Shown: in pieces, positions 15,672 to 21,774 of the stretch
Position numbering within the stretch: position 1 is the stretch's first letter
Layout: each line of letters opens with the position of its first letter
NCBI RefSeq assembly: GCF_025370875.1
Contig: NZ_JAMXFD010000020.1
Location: forward strand, 1-48,749
Source of the DNA: Laspinema palackyanum D2c
Lineage (GTDB): Bacteria > Cyanobacteriota > Cyanobacteriia > Cyanobacteriales > Laspinemataceae
Direction: 5' to 3'
DNA: 48,749 nt
Made by a program: the position numbers and the translations under genes
The notes under the pieces: generated by a model
Database searches by the model: none
What the model was told of the DNA's origin: nothing
Seen by the model: only the letters and a program-made list of their open reading frames with translations

Positions 15672-16901
15672 ATGAAACTTTTAGATGTCGTTGCCCTAAC
15701 CGAACATTTACCTGACTTAAACCTTCATAAAGGTCAAGTCGGTACGATTATTGAAGTTTACGAACCCGATGTATTTGAGGTCGAATTCGTAGACCTTCAG
15801 GGTAAAACCTACGCTTTAGAAACCCTAATGGTCAATCAATTAATGCCGGTTCACTATCAACCGCTTCCTCGGTCAAATGAAGCAGATGTGGACCCGGATG
15901 TTTTATCCTCTATTGTAACCGAAGAAACCCTTGTTTCTAGCCTACAAAGAGAGCAATTTAGTGAATATCAAAGGGACATAATAAATGCTTACCGAGAATG
16001 GGGTGATGTTATTCAGCTCAAAGCGGTTCATTCAGATATTTCTAATGGAAGCCTTCCTTTGATAGATGGAATAAATATTTTAGAATCGGCTAAAAAAATA
16101 GTCAAAGCAGCAGCATTGTCTGCAATCGAGCCTAGATCGTACTATCCAGGTAAGCACTTTACTCAAACTAACAAGTATTTAGAAAAAGTACGGATAGGAC
16201 AAACTGAGCAAGGAAGCTATATTTTTAATATTATTTCTCCATTAAATAATGAGATGAACATTACTGGAGAAGAATCTAAGAGCGACCCTTATGAAAGAAA
16301 AGTCGTAAAAACATTATTTCGAGCATTATCTAGTTTAACGGCAACATCGGAACAGCAAGAAGACTTAACGAACGCTGTTGAGCAAGGAATTAGTGGAAAT
16401 TTATGTGAAGCTATTGCAGAAATGGGTGGAAGTCAAAAGAGATTAGGGTTTAGTTTCTGCCTACTTAACTCTCCTTCTTTAGAATTGCCAGGTGACATTC
16501 CAAAGGAAATTGTATTACCAGCAGAACTCCTTCCAAAGATTGAACAACTCGGTAAAAAGTTGAAAGAGCGAAAAATTACTAAGAGAAAACATCGAACCCT
16601 TAGCGATAGTGTGGAAGAAGTAAGTCCAAATTCACTGCAAGAGCCAACTCTTACTCAAATTGAAGGATTTGTAGTGAGGCTTGAATGGTCAGGTGGTGAC
16701 AAAAAAGCGAAGGTTACAATTGTTGCTACTATAGAAGATGAAGAAAAAGAGGTTACTGTGGAACTTGAAAAGAATGAATATTTACTTGCTATTCAAGCAA
16801 ACGTGGATCAGATTCCTGTGACTGGTTATGGTGTTTTAATTCCAGAAAAAGATGGCCTAATTTTAAAAGAAACACGCAGCTTTCGCATTCAAAATAGTTG
16901 A
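15672..16901 (+). CDS. DUF4926 domain fused to a long uncharacterised protein
   Basis: A 409-residue protein. Residues 1-68 (MKLLDVVALTEHLPDLNLHK, GQVGTIIEVYEPDVFEVEF, ALETLMVNQLMPVHYQP) are a complete DUF4926 domain, normally a free-standing protein of roughly 70 residues. From about residue 75 a different, charged and A/T-rich sequence begins. It includes YLEKVRIGQTEQGSYIFNII (about 170-190), YERKVVKTLFRALSSL (about 208-223), GISGNLCEAIAEMGG and a C-terminal beta-rich OB-like part with LTQIEGFVVRLE. I recall this second part as an uncharacterised family seen as separate proteins. It may be a natural fusion or a lost stop codon. There are no membrane segments. Codon use is visibly A/T-richer than in neighbours and no HIP1 site occurs. 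Confidence 0.75.
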   Translation: MKLLDVVALTEHLPDLNLHKGQVGTIIEVYEPDVFEVEFVDLQGKTYALETLMVNQLMPVHYQPLPRSNEADVDPDVLSSIVTEETLVSSLQREQFSEYQRDIINAYREWGDVIQLKAVHSDISNGSLPLIDGINILESAKKIVKAAALSAIEPRSYYPGKHFTQTNKYLEKVRIGQTEQGSYIFNIISPLNNEMNITGEESKSDPYERKVVKTLFRALSSLTATSEQQEDLTNAVEQGISGNLCEAIAEMGGSQKRLGFSFCLLNSPSLELPGDIPKEIVLPAELLPKIEQLGKKLKERKITKRKHRTLSDSVEEVSPNSLQEPTLTQIEGFVVRLEWSGGDKKAKVTIVATIEDEEKEVTVELEKNEYLLAIQANVDQIPVTGYGVLIPEKDGLILKETRSFRIQNS

Positions 16902-16947
16902 CATAAAAACTAGAATTAAGATAAGGGTTGAAATGTTCAGGAGACTA

Positions 16948-17066
16948 ATGTGTACAATTCCTCAAAATAAATAAATATCAGGTTTTAGTTACTGAATCAG
17001 AAGTCGAAAAATCAGGCCACTACTACTTCCAGGACCTGGGCTACACTATCGTAAATAGGGCCCAAA
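16948..17066 (+). pseudogene. Remnant of the 5' end of a type I restriction endonuclease gene (hsdR)
   Basis: AGGAG followed four bases later by ATG (16948) looks like a genuine start, but its frame stops after eight codons. From about 16985 another frame reads QVLVTESEVEKSGHYYFQDL then GYTIVNRAQ. This resembles the conserved start of HsdR proteins, where a TESEVE-x(6)-LGY-type motif opens the nuclease subunit. The similarity ends abruptly where the 147-bp mini-element begins. A frameshift plus insertion therefore destroyed the gene, and everything further 3' is gone. Confidence 0.55.
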
Positions 17067-17213
17067 TGTCGGTTGCCAAATTAGATGTCGTCTTGCCACC
17101 ACCATTTCAACCACATTAATCTGTCAAAACGACAAGTAATGTGGCAAGATGACAGATAATGTGGCAAGACGACATTAATCTGTTAACAGAGACAAATAAG
17201 TTGGCAACTGACA
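17067..17213. mobile_element. Mini-transposon with Tn7-like/CAST-type ends
   Basis: Terminal inverted repeats TGTCGGTTGCCAA (17067-17079) and TTGGCAACTGACA (17201-17213) match at 12 of 13 positions and begin with TGT. Inside are two 20-bp direct repeats (17129-17148 and 17149-17168, ending TAATGTGGCAAG) and a 15-bp inverted repeat ATGTCGTCTTGCCAC (17085-17099 against 17161-17175). Clustered words such as GACATTAATCTGT, GACAGATAATGT and GACAAATAAGTT look like the repeated TnsB-binding sites at ends of cyanobacterial Tn7-like elements, including type V-K CRISPR-associated transposons. There is no coding capacity and no clear 5-bp target duplication, so it is probably an internally deleted relic. 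Confidence 0.55.
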
Positions 17214-17252
17214 TTTAAACTGCCAGCGGTTATTGCAACTAAGCGCACTGGA

Positions 17253-17915
17253 TTACAAAGACCGATGAATTGAATCCGGCCAGAAGTCAGTGACATCATA
17301 GCCGAGTTCTTCCAGAAGACTCCGCAATAAGGGTAAACTTAAGCCAATGACATTGGTATGGCAGCCCTCCAATTTTTCCACGAAGAGTCCGCCTCGGCCA
17401 TCGATCGCAAAGCAACCGGCACAGCGCAGGGGTTCTTCTGTTGCAACATAGTTTTCGATTTGCCGATCGCTGATGTTGGCAAAGTACACCCGCGTCATTT
17501 GGCAGCGCACTACGTGGCGATCGCTGTTTAAATCAAACAAGGCATGACCTGTATAAAGTTCACCCACACCCCCGCGCATTTTTTGCCATCGTTGGACTGC
17601 CTCTGCTGGGGTTTCCGGTTTGCCATAGATTTCCCCATCCACTTGCAAGACTGAATCGCACCCTAAGACGACTACCCGGGAGGGGTTGTCGGGTTTTTCT
17701 GGGTTCACGGTGCGATCGCCCGGATTCCTAAACTTAGCTACCACTGCCTCTGCCTTGCATTGCGCCAGGGTATTCACCAGAGTCACCGGGTCCGTTGATG
17801 TCACCGTTGATTCATCAAAATCACTGCGACAGACAATCGGTTCGATTCCCGCACTTTGCAACAGGTGCAAACGCGCCGGAGAAATTGAAGCTAATACAAA
17901 TGCAGGAATGCCCAT
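17253..17915 (-). CDS. maf: Maf family nucleoside triphosphate pyrophosphatase
   Basis: A 220-residue Maf/Ham1-fold enzyme that hydrolyses non-canonical or modified nucleoside triphosphates to monophosphates (housecleaning), also linked to septum inhibition in some bacteria. Landmarks are [20 protein letters not shown] (SxSxxR start), [37 protein letters not shown] and a late [26 protein letters not shown] with the conserved E and N. The start was moved to the ATG before GIPAFVLAS; the TTG-type start 14 codons upstream adds a non-family leader. AAGG is only two bases from the ATG, so the ribosome site is imperfect. Confidence 0.9.
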   Translation of the reverse strand: MGIPAFVLASISPARLHLLQSAGIEPIVCRSDFDESTVTSTDPVTLVNTLAQCKAEAVVAKFRNPGDRTVNPEKPDNPSRVVVLGCDSVLQVDGEIYGKPETPAEAVQRWQKMRGGVGELYTGHALFDLNSDRHVVRCQMTRVYFANISDRQIENYVATEEPLRCAGCFAIDGRGGLFVEKLEGCHTNVIGLSLPLLRSLLEELGYDVTDFWPDSIHRSL

Positions 17916-18028
17916 AACCTTATTTTTGCTTATTATTAGTAGAAGACTTAAACCCATTCCCCCTCCCCTCCTAGGGAAAATAAATGGGGGGAGGGAGGTA
18001 TATCTTCAGCTTGATGATGTTGACGGAT

Positions 18029-18571
18029 TTAGTAAACCGAGAAACTATCCACCACGGTTTGAAACTGCTCTTTCATTTTTTCGGCACGCGCTTCCGAGGT
18101 GGAGACATTTAACGTAAAAAGTTTCCCGCGACTAATCGCAACACTGGCAAAATTATGTCGCTCTTGGGTGGGAAGTTTGACTGCATATTCTAACAGATAG
18201 TAAGTCTTTGAACCCTTTTCTCGCTGTTCGGCATTAATTAATTCCGCTTCCCGCCCGGATCCCGGGGGTGCGATCGCATTTTTGGAGAGTTTATACCCCA
18301 CCTCACTCGGCGTCCCCAATTCGGTTAAGGTTTTCCCATCTTTCACCGGAGAAACCACTACGCTCACATTTTCCCGGGTTTCTATCAAATCGTGATAGAC
18401 CACATCGGGACCATTATTCACCTTGACTGGCACCCATCCATTGGGATACAGGAATTCGTATCCATCGGTACTATCGATATGGCTTTTGAGTCCACTGGCA
18501 GCGGAAACCGTACAACTGCTGAGGACCAGACTAACTATGACCACCATAATTGTGGCAATTCGTTTGAGCAT
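18029..18571 (-). CDS. psbP: PsbP-like lipoprotein (CyanoP) of photosystem II
   Basis: A 180-residue protein with a lipoprotein signal MLKRIATIMVVIVSLVLSSC and then the PsbP fold: HIDSTDGYEFLYPNGWVPVK, VYHDLIETRENVSVVVSPV, GTPSEVGYKLSKNAIAPPGS and a C-terminal FTLNVSTSEARAEKMKEQFQ. Cyanobacterial CyanoP is a lumenal lipoprotein associated with photosystem II assembly and, unlike plant PsbP, is not essential for oxygen evolution. The start was set at the ATG with AGGAG nine bases upstream; the open frame continues 15 codons further. It is monocistronic, 113 bp from maf. Confidence 0.92.
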   Translation of the reverse strand: MLKRIATIMVVIVSLVLSSCTVSAASGLKSHIDSTDGYEFLYPNGWVPVKVNNGPDVVYHDLIETRENVSVVVSPVKDGKTLTELGTPSEVGYKLSKNAIAPPGSGREAELINAEQREKGSKTYYLLEYAVKLPTQERHNFASVAISRGKLFTLNVSTSEARAEKMKEQFQTVVDSFSVY

Positions 18572-18811
18572 GATTGCAATCTCCTTCGTTGATGACCGGG
18601 ATTGCACCAGCACCAATGGCTGAAGCGCCCCCTTACGCTTGCGCGTGCTCTTATTTTGCCATTGCGGGGGGCAATTTTATCTGATAGGGGGTTTATTTTT
18701 TCTCGAAGGGGACAGGACTGGACGCGGATTTCCCCAGTTTTAGCAGTAGTCCCCGCAGCGGGTTTGGGAGTGAAAATTTGGGGTTAAAAATCAGTAAAGA
18801 TACAGCCCTCA

Positions 18812-18867
18812 GTTGTAGGGTGGGCACTGCCCACCGTAGGTCCGGTGGGCAGTGCCCACCCTACAAC
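18812..18867. repeat. Perfect palindromic repeat, GTAGGGTGGGCA family
   Basis: 24-bp perfect arms (18812-18835 and 18844-18867; arm start GTTGTAGGGTGGGCACTGCC) around the 8-base loop GTAGGTCC. This is a dispersed non-coding repeat type often seen in cyanobacterial intergenic DNA. It lies between divergently placed CyanoP and the repeat-protein gene and has no T run. Confidence 0.75.
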
Positions 18868-18896
18868 TACAACTTACGGAATTTATAACATTGAAC

Positions 18897-18942
18897 CCTA
18901 AATCTGTAGAGGCGATTCGCGAATCGCCTCTACAGATTTAGG
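18897..18942. repeat. Perfect palindromic repeat, CCTAAAT-GTAGAG family, copy 2
   Basis: A 46-bp perfect palindrome: arm CCTAAATCTGTAGAGGCGAT plus TCG, then its exact reverse complement. It is related to the element at 14001-14055 in both outer words and the GCGAT centre. It sits just downstream of the 18990 gene on the minus strand and could end that transcript. Confidence 0.75.
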
Positions 18943-18989
18943 CTTAAATCCGGCTATTTTGCTACACCAAACCTCTGATGCCGCAGTTT

Positions 18990-19331
18990 TTAAGGAATTC
19001 CTGGAAACGAGTCAACCCATTTAATTTTGAGGTCGGGAAACGAGTCAACCACCTGAACTTTAAAGTCCGGGAATGACTCGACTACCTGCCACTTGCCACA
19101 AGCATCGGGAAATGAATTAACCATTTTTACCCGGAGGTCGGGAAATGAGGCAACCATCTGAATCTTCAAGTCGGGAAAACTCTCGACAACTTGCACTTTG
19201 CCATACAAGGAAATGTCATTGTAGGTACAGTTCGCATCCACCTTGTTTTCAGACCGGGCGGGGTTCACCCAGAGGATGAGTCCGAGGGTAAAAAGGCTGC
19301 CGAATATCCACAAAAACCAACGTTTTATCAT
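18990..19331 (-). CDS. Secreted repeat protein of the 7(1) septoil-knot type (DUF6150-like)
   Basis: A 113-residue protein with a signal peptide (MIKRWFLWIFGSLFTLGLILW, cleavage probably after PARS) and then about six tandem units of 10-14 residues with the pattern V-x-V-V-x-S-F-P-D-L/F-K, e.g. VQVVESFPDLKI, VQVVDSFPDLKI, VKMVNSFPDACGKW. The order of repeats with a central CGKW insertion and a final IKWVDSFPG matches my memory of the septoil-knot family, a short knotted beta-structure. Function is unknown and the location should be periplasm or outside. It is divergent from purK with a 90-bp shared promoter gap. Confidence 0.7.
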   Translation of the reverse strand: MIKRWFLWIFGSLFTLGLILWVNPARSENKVDANCTYNDISLYGKVQVVESFPDLKIQMVASFPDLRVKMVNSFPDACGKWQVVESFPDFKVQVVDSFPDLKIKWVDSFPGIP

Positions 19332-19421
19332 TTGGGGATAAAATTAATCTGGGGAAGGGTTTAGGATGGGATTTTTCTGAAAGACTAGAAATAAACAGAA
19401 ACAGAACAACTGCACTTGACA

Positions 19422-20600
19422 ATGAGCCAGATCGATCGCACTGAAAAAATAAACCGGGTTGGAGTAATAGGCGGGGGTCAACTGGCCTGGATGATGGCGG
19501 ATGCGGCGGAGGCACTCGGGATCGACCTCGTGGTTCAGACCCCCAAAAATAGCGATCCCGCAGCGGCCCGAGCTTCTGAGGTGATTTTAGCACCGATTGA
19601 TGATGCCCAGGCTACGGCGCAACTGGCTGAACGCTGCGATGTGATTACGTTTGAAAATGAGTTTGTGGATTTAACGGCGTTAGGGGAGTTGGAACGACAA
19701 GGGGTCCGCTTCCGCCCGAAATTGTCGGTTTTAGCGCCAATTTTGGATAAGTATGAACAGCGGTGTTATTTGCGATCGCTGGGGTTGCCGGTGCCCAAAT
19801 TTATGGCCTTTGATGGGACCGAACTGCCGCCTACCCAGGACCTGCCTACGGAAAAGGTGGTGATTAAGGCGCGACGGCATGGCTATGATGGTCAGGGAAC
19901 GGCTATCTGTGGCGATCGCCAAACCCTGCTCTCCACCTGGGAACGTTGGGGTCGCCCGGGGGTACTCCTGGAAGAATTTATCCCCTTTGAGCGGGAATTG
20001 GCGGTGATGGCGGCGCGAAATCAGGCCGGGGAAGTGGTGATTTATCCGGTGGTGGAAACCCAGCAGGAAGCGCAAGTTTGCCGGAGAGCGATCGCCCCTG
20101 GGGATGTCACTCCAGAGGTGAATGCTCAAGTGGAGGCGATCGCGCATCGTCTATTATCCGCCTTAGAGGTTGTCGGCATCTTCGGCATCGAACTATTTTT
20201 AACCCCCCAGGGTCAGGTCCTAGTCAATGAAATTGCTCCTCGGACCCACAACAGCGGCCACCTAACCCTCAATGCCTGCAACACCTCTCAGTTTGAAATG
20301 CATCTGAGGGCGGTTTGTGATTTACCCTTGCCGAGTCCCATCCTCAACTGTGCCGGTGCCGTCATGGTGAATTTGCTGGGATATGAGGCGTCTGAGGACG
20401 ACTATGAGGCAAAACAGCAGCAACTCCGGGCAGTTCCCGGGGCGCATCTGTATTGGTATGGCAAGACTCAATCCCGTCCCGGGCGCAAAATGGGTCATGT
20501 AACGGCGATCGTCCAGGGGGTATCTGGAAACGCCTTACAGCAGCAGTGTCAGGAACTCGCCCAGCAGATAGAATCCATCTGGTATCCTGGGTCCTTTTAA
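19422..20600 (+). CDS. purK: N5-carboxyaminoimidazole ribonucleotide synthase (PurK)
   Basis: A 392-residue ATP-grasp enzyme of purine synthesis that joins bicarbonate to AIR using ATP, giving N5-CAIR for PurE. Visible are the N-terminal VGVIGGGQLAWMMADAAEAL, the ATP-grasp core VIKARRHGYDGQGTAI, VLLEEFIPFERELAVMAARN, and the metal site GIFGIELFLTPQGQVLVNEI followed by APRTHNSGHLTLNAC. The length is normal. The ATG was chosen two codons after an in-frame TTG; no strong ribosome site is seen for either. The 6S RNA gene follows immediately, an arrangement known from other cyanobacteria. Confidence 0.94.
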   Translation: MSQIDRTEKINRVGVIGGGQLAWMMADAAEALGIDLVVQTPKNSDPAAARASEVILAPIDDAQATAQLAERCDVITFENEFVDLTALGELERQGVRFRPKLSVLAPILDKYEQRCYLRSLGLPVPKFMAFDGTELPPTQDLPTEKVVIKARRHGYDGQGTAICGDRQTLLSTWERWGRPGVLLEEFIPFERELAVMAARNQAGEVVIYPVVETQQEAQVCRRAIAPGDVTPEVNAQVEAIAHRLLSALEVVGIFGIELFLTPQGQVLVNEIAPRTHNSGHLTLNACNTSQFEMHLRAVCDLPLPSPILNCAGAVMVNLLGYEASEDDYEAKQQQLRAVPGAHLYWYGKTQSRPGRKMGHVTAIVQGVSGNALQQQCQELAQQIESIWYPGSF

Positions 20601-20618
20601 ATTATTCCCGAGCCCCCC

Positions 20619-20646
20619 TTGTCATTTCCCTGAAATAGATTACAAT
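20619..20646 (+). promoter_or_regulatory. Promoter of the 6S RNA gene
   Basis: TTGTCA (20619-20624) and TACAAT (20641-20646) are separated by 16 bases, a near-consensus housekeeping sigma promoter. Transcription would begin about 7 bases later at 20653, exactly where the closing stem of the predicted 6S RNA begins. Confidence 0.75.
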
Positions 20647-20652
20647 GAGATA

Positions 20653-20847
20653 GCTGAACTGCAACGTTGGTGACTGCCAATAGTGTTTTATGATCTATGC
20701 CTTAATTTATAAGGGAATCGTAGAGTTCTAGTGGCCGTAAACCGGACATTGTATCCGGAAACGTAAAGCTATGAGCCGCGATGCCCACCTGGTTTTTCCA
20801 GGTCAGAAGCTGAGGTAAGACGGCGTTGCGGTCAGCCCCAATTTTTT
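20653..20847 (+). ncRNA. ssaA: 6S RNA
   Basis: A transcript of about 195 bases would start GCTGAACTGCAACG and end CGTTGCGGTCAGCC before a T run; these ends pair to form the closing stem of a long rod, as in 6S RNA, which mimics an open promoter and binds RNA polymerase. Internal complementary words (CCACCTGG with CCAGGT, TGTATCCGGA with the preceding CCGGACA) fit further hairpins. The position directly after purK agrees with the known cyanobacterial ssaA locus as I remember it. No protein is encoded here. A covariance-model search was not possible. Confidence 0.78.
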
Positions 20848-21301
20848 AAGCCCTATCCTATCAGTAAAATCCCGCTTTATCAGCATCAAGGATGCGGGAT
20901 GCCAAGATGAAGGATAAACGGTTACCCTCGTCAAGATGATGACCCGTGACCCGGTACAGTTGACCCAATCGGAAAAAGCACTTAACATCGCCAATAACTA
21001 ATTTTTTAGACGGGCTCAGGTTTAGCCTGCGGGTGATAACTCTGGGTTAGTCTGAAAATTAGCACCGGAGATTGTTGTCTGCGGTGAATTGACCGGACTG
21101 ATGCCAAGTAAAGCCTATTTAAGTCTAAAGGTTGAGGTGATATGAGAATCGCCCCTACCTCATAGAGATAGAAGGGGTCAGTCCGGTTAAGCAAGGGAGC
21201 AAACAGCCCCTCAAAATGTCCATCTCTTCATCATCCTGAATTAAGAGTCTTAATTGAGTATGATCAGGAGAATCAAACCGTTGAACGCCCCTAATTACAT
21301 A

Positions 21302-21649
21302 ATGGCTCGCTACACTGGCTTATTTATCGTTGCAGTTCCCCTGGAAAATTTCCGGCCCTTGCTAGGAGAAATTTTAGAGGCTGCGAATTTGAATATTATT
21401 TACGAAACTGCCGACTATATTATGGCTCGGGAACAACCGGGAGAAGTGCCATTTACTAAGATAGTGACTGTGGAAGTGTTAATCAATAGAACCGCTGGGG
21501 TGGAAGATGAAGTACGCATGAATGTGGTGATGAAAAATGAAGAATTGCCCCTGCATTTAGATAACCGTTGTCGGCAAATGTTTAATCTGCTATCAGAGGC
21601 GATCGCCGAAAATCGCTATTGGGACCTTTTAGAAACTGCCGTGAGTTAA
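21302..21649 (+). CDS. Conserved cyanobacterial protein of unknown function
   Basis: A 115-residue soluble protein starting MARYTGLFIVAVPLENFRPL; this start was preferred over one 16 codons upstream because the conserved-looking text begins here. Other parts are IIYETADYIMAREQPGEVPF, VTVEVLINRT, MNVVMKNEELPLHLDNRCRQ and a helical end. I recall very similar proteins throughout cyanobacteria with no assigned function; no catalytic motif is visible. It is separated from the 6S RNA by about 450 bp and followed by a strong terminator. No ribosome site is evident, which is common in this group. Confidence 0.75.
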   Translation: MARYTGLFIVAVPLENFRPLLGEILEAANLNIIYETADYIMAREQPGEVPFTKIVTVEVLINRTAGVEDEVRMNVVMKNEELPLHLDNRCRQMFNLLSEAIAENRYWDLLETAVS

Positions 21650-21732
21650 TCGGGGTATCGGTTCCCAATTAGGGGCAATGGGAGCCGATTTAGAGTAGAC
21701 CTCTTGCTTTCATTCCGGAGAGATCCCCCCAA

Positions 21733-21758
21733 CCCCCCTTAAGAAGGGGGGCTTTTTG
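21733..21758 (+). terminator. Terminator / CCCCCCTTAAG-type repeat
   Basis: Stem AACCCCCCTT with AAGGGGGGCTT followed by TTTT. It lies 80 bp after the small protein gene and 17 bp from the convergent copper ATPase stop. The GATCCCCCCAA-CCCCCCTTAAG wording resembles the sequence at 31230-31300, so it may be a dispersed repeat acting as terminator. Confidence 0.7.
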
Positions 21759-21774
21759 TAATTCTGCCAAAAGG

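Noticed and set aside
17067-17252. Cas12k, tracrRNA or tns genes near the CAST-like ends
   Set aside because: No coding sequence or repeat-spacer unit is present; only the end-like repeats remain.
20803-21194. Two minus-strand frames of about 62 codons between 6S RNA and the next gene
   Set aside because: No conserved pattern; the first overlaps the 6S RNA gene.
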